Assembly (NCBI GenBank): GCA_021108055.1
Contig: JAIORR010000330.1
Span: 1 to 14,769, forward strand
Origin: Candidatus Cloacimonadota bacterium
GTDB lineage: Bacteria; Cloacimonadota; Cloacimonadia; Cloacimonadales; TCS61
DNA length: 14,769 bases
Direction: 5' to 3'
The translations under genes and the position numbers were made by a program. The notes below the pieces were generated by a model, which worked only from the letters and a program-made list of their open reading frames with translations, searched no databases and was not told where the DNA came from. This document shows positions 8,201 through 14,769 of this stretch, one piece after another (positions within the stretch are counted from its first letter, which is position 1; each line of letters starts with the position of its first letter).

Positions 8201-8487
8201 TTGGCTATCCTTCTTTGAACTTGTTTTTTTCTAATTGAATCCTTTTTATCGGAATTCAAGATATCTTTAGCGGGATTCCCAACTGCCAGAATTTCAGTGG
8301 CTTTTTTATACTCTTCCAGAACTGTGATGATATAGTTCGTTCTTGATAACGCAACAGTTACTAAATGGTCTGTTATCTGTTTATTCATAATATTTTTTGA
8401 AATGAGCCTTCCGATAACAATAGATGTAACACCTGTTATCAATATTGCAGAAAAAATAATTGTAAGAATCTTCATTTGAACTTTCAT
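5287..8487 (-). CDS. Membrane multi-sensor histidine kinase (dCache-HAMP-PAS-GAF-PAS-HisKA_2-HATPase)
   Basis: The 1066-residue sensor kinase is anchored by two membrane helices (about 8-28 and 286-310). They bound a dCache-like extracytoplasmic domain ('RVLDRNGIVVASS', 'SPIIIKGKSSGVLVMNFD'), so it probably senses a small ligand outside the membrane; the ligand is unknown. Inside follow HAMP (about 311-365), a coiled coil (about 360-430), PAS (about 430-548, ending 'DITERKRAEE'), GAF (about 555-728), a second PAS (about 735-855) and a HisKA_2 transmitter. The H-box 'EIHHRVKNNLQ' (872-882) has His875 as the likely phosphorylation site. The ATP-binding N-box 'NELVSNSLKYAFP' (978-990), G1 'DDGIGF' (1015-1020) and G2 'MGLFLV' are intact. 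A GGAG site precedes the ATG in the 20-bp gap after the upstream gene, so the two are probably one transcript. No receiver or output domain is attached. Confidence 0.9.
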   Translation of the reverse strand: MKVQMKILTIIFSAILITGVTSIVIGRLISKNIMNKQITDHLVTVALSRTNYIITVLEEYKKATEILAVGNPAKDILNSDKKDSIRKKQVQRRIANTIETIGNISRIRVLDRNGIVVASSHSDEGIDESANILFKKGKEKTYIGDLHISDYTGNLVISVASPIIIKGKSSGVLVMNFDTEDELFKITTNKIGLGQTGEIYLVNKECMMITPSGIIDDAVLKQKIEMKHLKSSIFQELLYLPEYKPEIVLTENYLDVEVLRIYTHIPEVEWCLVTEINKEEAFAPIFWLTYQLLLILAILLAFGIIVSIFLSKAFTAPIIKLYTGTREIIKGNLDYRVGTKASDEIGQLSRAFDEMTENLKVYRKELDSYSKDLEQKVEDRTAEVKKQFLISEKQRIATLNIAQDFEDTNIKLIKEIDKRRIAKESLLKSEKKFRDLFKNANDVIWTSDIKGKYLTVNRLFEELLGYSQKELINKQSIYLIVPEDRKVSIEYYKKVISGKSIEYEAKILTKKGEQKIFWLKLRPIKENRKVVGIHGIGRDITERKRAEEKYINQLKNMIELGISMRMELKLENLLYNIGSMIVNSLGWEQVIISLRDYKSGTSRPVAMVGFDEKVKKDILSKPPVPIKGTSKFQREEFKISHSYYIDHRNWEKLKKYPAHLVVTHQKSQKQEGWDERDVLLIPIRGKNNILGFISPDNPLSGKRPTVEIIQALEIFADQSAVAIENATLYKDLKSSESRFHDIVNNSGDWIWETDEKGCYIYSSSMVKDVLGYSSEGIIGKYFYDFFAENQKDELKKIINDYYKKKKPFKNFINKKIHKNDSEVILETSGVPIIGNNGELVGYRGADHNITLRQKAAEKIKASLREKEVMLMEIHHRVKNNLQIISSMLKLQAGYVEHKPSLGLFKDSQNRVKSMSLVHEKLYQSKDLSSINFSNYVESLISFLLSSYGSDPDKIKLKINIQEDLINISTAIPIGLIINELVSNSLKYAFPNGKKGTIEVILISQKDKKKCLIICDDGIGFQGKIDFNNTDTMGLFLVNTLVDQIHGTIKLEKKKGTSFKIVFSGVK
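5309..5336 (+). terminator. Possible weak terminator after lpxA
   Basis: Just past the lpxA stop, a small AT-rich inverted repeat (ATCT, 4-nt loop, AGAT) is followed by a T-rich run at about 5322-5336. A wider 7-bp repeat, GGAAAAG (5299-5305) and CTTTTCC (5332-5338), encloses it. All of this lies inside the C-terminal coding part of the convergent kinase, whose Lys-rich codons alone could explain the T-run on this strand. The stem is weak. Confidence 0.2.
6848..6867. repeat. 20-bp direct repeat, copy 1 (PAS linker)
   Basis: This is exactly identical over 20 bases to 14418-14437 and encodes the T-E-R-K-R-A-E linker after a PAS domain in the membrane kinase. It probably reflects duplication or recombination of sensor modules rather than a functional DNA site. 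Confidence 0.7.
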
Positions 8488-8507
8488 TTATTACACTCCG
8501 CAGCTTA

Positions 8508-11500
8508 TCATTTTATAATTTTATACTTCGGTTTTTTCTTTAATTTTATTAAAAGCTCATTAACTTTTTTCTTTAACTCTACCATTTTCAGTTCTCTATC
8601 TACAGCAAATAGGTTGAATTTACTTAATTCCTCATTTTTCTTTATAAGCTCTTCTTCTGTTCGTTTCCTATCGCTAACGTCATCGAAACTTTCCAGAGCA
8701 CCAATAACATTTCCTTTCAGATCTTTTAGTATATCTGCATTTTTTGAGATAGTAATTTTCTTTCCTACTAAATTAAGTGTACATTCTTTTCCGATAATTG
8801 GCTTATCTATTTTTTCATCAAATAAAGAACAATGCTTTCTACATTCTTCACAATCCAGAATATCAAGGCAATGTTCACCGACCACATCAGTAGATCTTAA
8901 ACCGGTTATTTCTTCTGCTCCTTTATTCCAGGAAGTAATTATCCTATTAACATCTATTGTAAAGAAACCACTTGGAATAGTTCTGAGGATCATTCCAGAT
9001 CTCATTTCACTTTCCCTGATAGCGTTCTCTGCTTTTTTACGTTCGATGGCAAGAGCTATCTGTTCTGATACAAATTCCAATATCTCCATATCTCTTTTTG
9101 TATAAAGTGAAGAATCTGAATAGCTCTGAACCACTACTACACCAATAACTTCTTTTCCAATTTTCAATGGAACTCCCAGCCAGATCTTTGCGGGTATTCC
9201 TATCATTTCGACTTTTCCCGATGCAACCAATTTTCTACCCTTTTCTTCATCTGCAAGAAGTGGTTTACCGGTTTTTAAGACATAAGCCGTAAATGTTTTA
9301 CCTGCCGGAAATGAAGAAAATTTTTCTTTTTCATCGATTTCATACGGAAGTAAGATCATATCTTTTTCTTTATCATATAAAGCCACATAAAAATTTGATG
9401 TATCAATTACTTTACTGAGATGTTTTCTTATCGAATGGAAAAGATCTTTAATATCTTTTGTAGTGATCACAGCAGTAGCAATATTATATATAACTTCCTG
9501 AACCTGTTGTACATTTTTTCGTTCACTAATATCTTCCACCATTCCCAAAACGCCACTAACCTTACCTTTGGGATCAAGAATCGGCGTGAGATAAATATTA
9601 ACCGTAACTTCTCTACCCCATTTAGAGATGTATGGGAATTCTCCATTTATCGATTTTCCTTTCTTGATACATTCTTTTATAATTTTTGAAATACCGGATT
9701 TTACTAATAGCGGAAATGTTATCATGTTTATTTTCTTAGTATCCTGTTCCGAAGGAGAACCCAGTATTTTCAGTAATGCAGAGTTGATCACTTCGATATT
9801 CCCATTTGTATCTATTTTAAGGATTCCAAGTGGAGAATGATCAACCAGTATTTTGTAATTCTCTTCACTTTCTTTAAGAGCCTGTTCTGCCTGTTTGCGT
9901 TCCATTGTATCTCGAAAGAATCCAATAATACATTTTTTCCCATTGATTACAGCAATATTTGCATTAATATCGACATAAATAATAGAACCATCTTTTCTCA
10001 GGCATGGAATATCAGATGCCAATGTTTTTTCTTTTATTACTTGAGCTTCAAATTCAGAGATCATATGTTCAATTTCATCTTCAGGATGTATATCATTAAC
10101 ACTCATTTTTATCAGTTCATCTTTACTATAACCCAGCATTTTGCATACAGCACGGTTACAATATTTGAAATTACGAGTTTCTACATCGGCAATAAGTATT
10201 CCATCTAATGCTTTTTCAAATAAAGTTCTATATCTTTCTTCAGAATCTTTCAGAGCATTTTCCGAATGTTTTCGTTCACTTATATTCCTGATAATTGCCA
10301 CAGCATTCCACTTGCCTTTTAATTTAATTGCCGAGATCGAAAGTTCTATTGGGAACTCTACTCCATCTTTTGTTAATCCGGTTATTTCGATTGTTTTTCC
10401 TGAGAAAGCACCCATACCCGTTTCTTTAAAGCCCTTAAATCCATCGACGAAACCTTTATGATACTTTTGCGGAGCAACTATAGAATGTACTGGTTTACCG
10501 ATTACTTCGCTCTTTTTATATTTAAATATTTGTTCTGCAGCTTTATTCCAATAAGAGATACATCCATCATTGTCCATGAGAATAATAGCATCCTGAGCAG
10601 TAGTGGTAATACTACGAAATTTTTCTTCATTTTCGCGAAGCTTTTCTTCAATATTTCTCCGTTCTTCAACTTCGATCTGAGCTTGTTCATATAATCTGGC
10701 ATTTTTAATAGCAACGGCAGCCTGATCTGCAATTCCCTGAACAAGAACAATATCACGTTCGAGAAATACTCCTTTCTCACTTTTTCGGATCAGGGTAAGA
10801 ACTCCGTTGATCTTTGCACCAACTCGCATAGGAACAACTATCCATTCTTTTTCACGTAGATATCTTGCATAATCAGGAAGTGTTAAATTTTTTGTATCTT
10901 CGCCTTTATGAATTGCGGGTTCTCCTTTTTCCGCAACCTTTCCGGCAATGCCTTCTCCTATATGAAGTGGGTTGGCTGCCAATAGTTTTTCAACTTCTTT
11001 CTTTTCTGCCGGATTACGAAAGTAACTGCTTCTTACAACCAGTAAATCTTTTTCGATCAGGCGAACGAGAGATAGATCGGCTTTCATAACTTCGGTACAG
11101 CGTTTTGCGATCCTATCGAGAATCTTTGAAGAATCCAGGCTTAATGCAAGCAAACGACCTGTTTCATAAAGCAAGTTGATATCCAAAGCCTGTTGATGTG
11201 TTTTTTCAAACAAACGAGCATTGTCGATGGCTACGCCCACCTGGTTTGCAAATGTTTGCAAGGTAAAGATATCTGCCTTTTCAAAAGCGTTTAATTTTTT
11301 ATTCTGCACATCGAGAACACCGATTATTTTTCCCTTCACTTTTATAGGAACTGTAAGTTCCGAATTAATGTCCTTTGGAATTTCTAACGATAAATAATGT
11401 TTATTCTCAGATACATCTGGAATTATCGAAGCTTTTGCATTCGAACCTACCCACCCGCAGATCGAACGGTCATTCAGTTTAAAACGAATATGTTTTATCT

Positions 11501-12860
11501 TTTCAATATCATAGCCGGAACCTGCTTTAAAAACCAGTTCATCGGTCGATGTGTCTATTAGGAAAATGGTTGCATAGCCAAATTTGAAAGCTTCTGAAAC
11601 AGTATTCACGATTTTATTTAGTAAAGCATCTAATTCCAGAATAGAAGTGATCTGCTGTCCTGCCTTGCTTAAAGCAGTTAAATGAGCAGTTCTACGTTCC
11701 AAAGCTTTACCTGCTGTTTTATTTTCGGTGATATCATGAAATATCCCGAAGCTGCCCTGGTATTTGTCATCTTCATCATACATTGGTGTGGCGGTAACAG
11801 ATAGAATTCTTATAATTCTATCTTTTCTATTCAGGGAAAACTCATAGCGGTTGGTCTTCCCGGATCTTCTTGCTAATGTTTGCTTAAGTATTTTTTTAAA
11901 TTCTTCTTCTCGAGTAAAGTCTTTCAGGTTCTTTCCGATCAATTCTTCTTTTGAACATCCAAAAATATCTGCTGCTGTTTTATTAACGAAAATAAAATCC
12001 TCATTTTTATTTACGATTCCAATCCCTTCTTCCAGGGATTCGACCAGGGTACGATATTTTTTTTCCGAATTTTGAAGTGTTTTTTCTGCCTGCTTTCGTT
12101 TTGTTATATCTCTAAAAATACCTCTTGTAGATACAGGTTTTCCATTTTTATAATAACAATTTGCATTCCCTTCGACATAAATTTCTTTGCCGTTCTTAGT
12201 TAAAAAAACAGCTTCTATATTGCTCACAGTTTCACTTTTCATAACTTTAACAAAAACTTCTCTGCAATGCTCTAATGAATCTGGATGAATAATGCTCCAT
12301 AATCTTAATTCAGGTATATCTTCTTTATTATATCCAAGAGTTCTCATCCAGGTTTTGTTCACATATTCAAAACGTCCATCAGCAGTTACACGATGAATAA
12401 GATCATTTGCATTGTCAGAAAGATCAGTATAAAGTTCCCTGCTTTTTTTAAGGTGATGTTCTATTCTCTGTTGCTCTTTAAGTATTTCTGTTTCTTTAAT
12501 TGCACGTCTGGTTACTACCTCTAAACGAAAAAGTCTGTTTTTCAATACATAATCTGTGGCACCGGCTTTTATACAATCAACAGCAACTTCCTCTCCGATT
12601 TTACCGGAAACCATGATCACGGGAATATCCGGTTTAATCTTTTTTGTTACCATCAGAGCATCCAAACCATTAAAAGAGGGAACAGCATAATCTACGAAGA
12701 TGATATCGGGATTTTCTGAAAGACCTTTTTCGAAATCTCTTTTGGTTTCTACTCTTTTCCAATTTAATTCATATTGTTCTTTTTCAAGTTCTTTGACCAT
12801 TAATTGAGCGTCATCCGGATTGTCTTCAAGAATTAAGAGGTTTATTTTTTTTCTATCCAT
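8508..12860 (-). CDS. Giant REC-PAS/GAF multi-sensor protein without a kinase core
   Basis: The 1450 residues hold no transmembrane segment. Residues of about 5-125 are a response-regulator receiver: acidic Glu12/Asp13, phosphoacceptor Asp57 ('IIFVDYAVPS'), Ser85 and Lys107 are all in place. Sensor modules follow, in approximate order: PAS 138-258, PAS 262-380, GAF 395-553, GAF 560-727, PAS 741-862, PAS 870-988, PAS 995-1113, GAF 1120-1275, PAS 1282-1398. Most PAS units end in the familiar D-I-x-E-R-K linker. The last PAS has a cysteine cluster (Cys1331, 1337, 1340, 1344). The C-terminus is a helical tail ('FNLFAVDREL' onward) instead of HisKA and HATPase domains: no H-, N- or G-box exists, nor GGDEF, EAL, HD or DNA-binding output. 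It is thus not a kinase itself. AAGGAG precedes the ATG. Sitting between two HisKA_2 kinases, it may receive phosphate from them; that is inference. Confidence 0.88.
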   Translation of the reverse strand: MDRKKINLLILEDNPDDAQLMVKELEKEQYELNWKRVETKRDFEKGLSENPDIIFVDYAVPSFNGLDALMVTKKIKPDIPVIMVSGKIGEEVAVDCIKAGATDYVLKNRLFRLEVVTRRAIKETEILKEQQRIEHHLKKSRELYTDLSDNANDLIHRVTADGRFEYVNKTWMRTLGYNKEDIPELRLWSIIHPDSLEHCREVFVKVMKSETVSNIEAVFLTKNGKEIYVEGNANCYYKNGKPVSTRGIFRDITKRKQAEKTLQNSEKKYRTLVESLEEGIGIVNKNEDFIFVNKTAADIFGCSKEELIGKNLKDFTREEEFKKILKQTLARRSGKTNRYEFSLNRKDRIIRILSVTATPMYDEDDKYQGSFGIFHDITENKTAGKALERRTAHLTALSKAGQQITSILELDALLNKIVNTVSEAFKFGYATIFLIDTSTDELVFKAGSGYDIEKIKHIRFKLNDRSICGWVGSNAKASIIPDVSENKHYLSLEIPKDINSELTVPIKVKGKIIGVLDVQNKKLNAFEKADIFTLQTFANQVGVAIDNARLFEKTHQQALDINLLYETGRLLALSLDSSKILDRIAKRCTEVMKADLSLVRLIEKDLLVVRSSYFRNPAEKKEVEKLLAANPLHIGEGIAGKVAEKGEPAIHKGEDTKNLTLPDYARYLREKEWIVVPMRVGAKINGVLTLIRKSEKGVFLERDIVLVQGIADQAAVAIKNARLYEQAQIEVEERRNIEEKLRENEEKFRSITTTAQDAIILMDNDGCISYWNKAAEQIFKYKKSEVIGKPVHSIVAPQKYHKGFVDGFKGFKETGMGAFSGKTIEITGLTKDGVEFPIELSISAIKLKGKWNAVAIIRNISERKHSENALKDSEERYRTLFEKALDGILIADVETRNFKYCNRAVCKMLGYSKDELIKMSVNDIHPEDEIEHMISEFEAQVIKEKTLASDIPCLRKDGSIIYVDINANIAVINGKKCIIGFFRDTMERKQAEQALKESEENYKILVDHSPLGILKIDTNGNIEVINSALLKILGSPSEQDTKKINMITFPLLVKSGISKIIKECIKKGKSINGEFPYISKWGREVTVNIYLTPILDPKGKVSGVLGMVEDISERKNVQQVQEVIYNIATAVITTKDIKDLFHSIRKHLSKVIDTSNFYVALYDKEKDMILLPYEIDEKEKFSSFPAGKTFTAYVLKTGKPLLADEEKGRKLVASGKVEMIGIPAKIWLGVPLKIGKEVIGVVVVQSYSDSSLYTKRDMEILEFVSEQIALAIERKKAENAIRESEMRSGMILRTIPSGFFTIDVNRIITSWNKGAEEITGLRSTDVVGEHCLDILDCEECRKHCSLFDEKIDKPIIGKECTLNLVGKKITISKNADILKDLKGNVIGALESFDDVSDRKRTEEELIKKNEELSKFNLFAVDRELKMVELKKKVNELLIKLKKKPKYKIIK
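8829..8870 (-). other. Four-cysteine cluster in the last PAS domain
   Basis: These bases encode residues 1331-1344 of the kinase-less sensor, with the pattern C-x5-C-x2-C-x3-C and a further Cys at 1360. Elsewhere in the protein cysteines are scattered singly. Such spacing could bind a metal or an iron-sulfur cluster or form redox disulfides, but this is not shown by sequence alone. Confidence 0.55.
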
Positions 12861-12886
12861 GGTAAACTCCTTTCCACATAAACTAC

Positions 12887-12906
12887 TGCGACCTGTAAAA
12901 ATCGCA
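12887..12906. repeat. Short inverted repeat upstream of the REC-PAS/GAF gene
   Basis: TGCGA (12887-12891) and TCGCA (12902-12906) are perfect 5-bp arms around a 10-nt spacer, about 27-46 nt upstream of the ATG. This could be an operator half-site pair or a leader hairpin, or chance. Confidence 0.25.
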
Positions 12907-12948
12907 TACTATATCTATGTTTCGAATTCAGAACGAATCCCACTAAGC

Positions 12949-12975
12949 ATGGTTCAACCAAAGCTAATGAACCAT
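12949..12975. repeat. 8-bp perfect inverted repeat between the kinase and REC-PAS/GAF genes
   Basis: ATGGTTCA (12949-12956) and TGAACCAT (12968-12975) are perfect arms around an 11-nt loop in the 134-bp gap 12861-12994. No T-run follows on the minus strand, so it is not a standard intrinsic terminator. It may be a regulator site, a processing hairpin or a partial attenuator between the two genes. A TATAGT-like -10 lies between it and the next start but has no good -35. Confidence 0.45.
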
Positions 12976-12994
12976 CATTAGTGCAAAAGGAATA

Positions 12995-14769
12995 TTATTC
13001 CTTGAATTGTATTTTTATTGTTAACCCTTTTCTTCTGTCAAGCTCAATATTTCCATGAAGCTGTTCCGCAAGAGCATAAACAAGTTTAAATCCAAGAGAA
13101 TCAGTATTTTTTACATCCATTCTCTTAGGAATACCAATGCCGTTATCTTTGATAATAAATGTAAACATCTGCTTCTTTGGATCATCGACATCCTTTCTTT
13201 TCTGCATGCTTATAGATACAATTCCTTTCCTGCCTTTCGGGAATGCATGTTTCAGAGAATTCGATATAAGCTCATTCACTATCAATCCGCAGGGAATAGC
13301 TGTGTTAATATTCAGAAGAACATTATTTACATCAATATCGAATTGGATAGCACTTGTTTTTACTTCATAAGAGCTGAACAAATGCGGTATAAGGCTTCCC
13401 ATGTATTTCTTAAAATCGATATAAGCAAGATTTTTGGATTGATATAACTTTTCGTGTATAAGCGCCATCGACCTGACGCGGTTACAACTATCCTTAAAAA
13501 GACTCTCTGCTTCTTCATCTTTTATATAGCTAGCCTGCATCTTCAGAAGGCTGGATATGATCTGCATATTATTTTTTACGCGGTGGTGAACTTCTTTCAA
13601 AAGGACTTCCTTTTCTTTCAGGTCATTCTTTATCTGTTCTTCTGCTTTTTTACGCTCGGTAATATCACGGGTAGTTCCCTGGAAACCTATTATTTCGTTA
13701 TCTTTATTAACAAGTATCTTTCCATTTATTTCAACAGGGATTTCCCTGCCGTCTTCATGATTCATAATTATTTCAAAAGTTGTAGTATAATTCTCATTTT
13801 TTTTAATTTCTTTTTCTATAATATCTAAAATTATCCGCATTTCATCTCGGCTGCAATGTTCCGCCATGGTGCTTCCGATCCACTCTTCAGGTGTGAATCC
13901 CAGCATAGTAAAAATGGAAGGATTAATATAAGTAAATCTTAGATCTTTATCCATTTTCCAGATACAATCGATGGTATTTTCTGCAAGCAGGCGGTATTTC
14001 TCTTCGCTTTTCTGTATTACTTCTTCCGCTTTTTTGCGATCGGTGATATCATGTCCTATAATTACAAGACCTTTCCTCTCACCAACCAGATGAGAAACAG
14101 GCACTTTAACTACATCGTAAACCCGGACTGAACCATCGGCATTAGGAATTGTCTCTTCTGCATGAATAAGACTTCTAACCTTCCAGGCTCTTGCATCAGA
14201 TTCTTTGCAGGTAAGGAATGAACCCTGAAGCTTACTATTGAGTTCTGCCAATTCGGAATCTTTCTTCCCCCGATAGTCTATGTCCTGGAGCTGGAAAATA
14301 CGGATGCTGGCATCATTAGCCTTGAGCCAGTGTCCATCTCCATCCTTAAAACAAACAAAATCCGGCATTGCATCGATCAAAGTTTGCAACTGCTTTTCGC
14401 TCTCCTGCAGTGCAACCTCTGCCCGTTTACGCTCTGTGATGTCTAAAGCAAATGTAATAATTACATCCTGCCCCAGATAAAAGACTTTTTGGGAACGTAC
14501 GATCTTAGGAAATACTTTACCATTTTTTCTTATTCCCCAGAAGTCATATTGTCGGGGTTTGCCATTAAATGCATCCTCGACAAAACCGATGATCTTTTTC
14601 ATGTCATTTTTTCCCGGAGCAGATAAAAATCCAGGTGTTTTACCAATAAAAAATTCCCTGGGATATCCATACATATCCACAGCTCCCTGATTAACGTCGA
14701 GGAATCGACCACTCCTGTCTTGAATGTAAATTGCATCTGTTGCATTGTTAAAAAGATCTCGATAGCTTT
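12995..14769 (-). CDS. Multi-PAS HisKA_2 histidine kinase, C-terminal part; runs off right edge
   Basis: The frame is open to the right edge, so the N-terminus is missing; 590 complete codons are visible. An in-frame GTG at 14680 is internal to a PAS domain (upstream residues read 'YRDLFNNATDAIYIQDRSG'), so it is not the start. In visible numbering: PAS (about 1-115), PAS (about 122-246, with 'DFVCFKDGDGHWLKAND'), PAS (about 253-372), then a HisKA_2 transmitter with 'EVHHRVKNNMQ' at 392-402 (His395 likely phosphorylated), N-box 'NELISNSLKHAFP' (498-510) and G1 'DNGIG' (541-545). No membrane helix is seen in this part, so it may be cytosolic unless the missing end anchors it. The transmitter closely resembles that of the kinase at 5287-8487, consistent with duplication. 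The next gene lies 134 bp downstream on the same strand. Confidence 0.88.
   Translation of the reverse strand, partial: SYRDLFNNATDAIYIQDRSGRFLDVNQGAVDMYGYPREFFIGKTPGFLSAPGKNDMKKIIGFVEDAFNGKPRQYDFWGIRKNGKVFPKIVRSQKVFYLGQDVIITFALDITERKRAEVALQESEKQLQTLIDAMPDFVCFKDGDGHWLKANDASIRIFQLQDIDYRGKKDSELAELNSKLQGSFLTCKESDARAWKVRSLIHAEETIPNADGSVRVYDVVKVPVSHLVGERKGLVIIGHDITDRKKAEEVIQKSEEKYRLLAENTIDCIWKMDKDLRFTYINPSIFTMLGFTPEEWIGSTMAEHCSRDEMRIILDIIEKEIKKNENYTTTFEIIMNHEDGREIPVEINGKILVNKDNEIIGFQGTTRDITERKKAEEQIKNDLKEKEVLLKEVHHRVKNNMQIISSLLKMQASYIKDEEAESLFKDSCNRVRSMALIHEKLYQSKNLAYIDFKKYMGSLIPHLFSSYEVKTSAIQFDIDVNNVLLNINTAIPCGLIVNELISNSLKHAFPKGRKGIVSISMQKRKDVDDPKKQMFTFIIKDNGIGIPKRMDVKNTDSLGFKLVYALAEQLHGNIELDRRKGLTIKIQFKE
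14418..14437. repeat. 20-bp direct repeat, copy 2 (PAS linker)
   Basis: This matches 6848-6867 base for base and encodes the same linker in the edge-truncated kinase. The match ends at the next base on both sides. Confidence 0.7.

Noticed and set aside
8488..8530. The REC-PAS/GAF gene being a hybrid kinase broken by a frameshift before its transmitter
   Set aside because: The following gene has its own ribosome site, membrane helix and sensor domain, and no leftover transmitter lies between them; the tail looks like a natural end.
8476..9105. 209-residue plus-strand open frame opposite the REC-PAS/GAF gene
   Set aside because: It is a Ser/Phe/Leu/Ile-rich shadow of Lys/Glu-rich coding sequence on the other strand, with no motif.
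9837..10208. Plus-strand open frame rich in Phe, Ile and Tyr that mimics a membrane protein
   Set aside because: It is opposite a well-defined PAS domain; the composition follows from reading AT-rich PAS codons backwards.
12949..12975. Intrinsic terminator of the right-hand kinase gene
   Set aside because: The 8-bp stem has no T-run after it on the minus strand, so it is kept only as an inverted repeat.
14678..14680. GTG at 14680 as the true start of the right-hand kinase
   Set aside because: The frame continues upstream to the edge with clear PAS sequence, so the start lies outside the window.
1..14769. CRISPR array, tRNA, rRNA, insertion sequence or phage genes
   Set aside because: No regularly spaced repeats, no tRNA-like cloverleaf noticed, no transposase or phage motifs in any frame.

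Overview
This AT-rich window looks chromosomal, from a Gram-negative (LPS-making) bacterium. A fused LpxC-FabZ protein, the gene order skp-lpxD-lpxC/fabZ-lpxA, and a secreted gingipain-like (C25) protein together suggest the Bacteroidota/FCB superphylum, including relatives such as Cloacimonadota. Very large multi-PAS/GAF sensors fit an environmental member of that group. The placement is inferred from gene content only; no rRNA or other marker gene is present.

Layout. Positions 1-1195 (minus strand) hold the first 398 codons of a secreted C25-type protease or gingipain-propeptide protein that runs off the left edge. A 294-bp divergent intergenic region (1196-1489) follows. Positions 1490-5286 (plus strand) are a compact outer-membrane and lipid A operon: a Skp/OmpH periplasmic chaperone, LpxD, a bifunctional LpxC-FabZ, and LpxA. 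Its first three genes overlap by 4 nt and 1 nt. The lpxA stop abuts the stop of the convergent gene with no bases between.

Positions 5287-14769 (minus strand) are a sensory block read from right to left. It contains a multi-PAS HisKA_2 histidine kinase cut by the right edge, then a 1450-residue REC-PAS/GAF protein with no kinase core, then a membrane dCache-HAMP-PAS-GAF-PAS HisKA_2 kinase.

How the genes work together. Skp escorts outer-membrane proteins through the periplasm. LpxA, LpxC and LpxD carry out the first three steps of lipid A synthesis, and FabZ supplies the competing fatty-acid elongation step that draws on the same 3-hydroxyacyl-ACP pool. In the sensory block, the two kinases have closely similar transmitter cores and flank a protein that has a phosphoacceptor receiver and nine PAS/GAF sensor modules but no transmitter. 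The receiver may therefore be phosphorylated in trans by a neighbouring kinase. No DNA-binding or enzymatic output regulator is visible; one could lie beyond the right edge. I saw no tRNA, rRNA, CRISPR array or insertion sequence.
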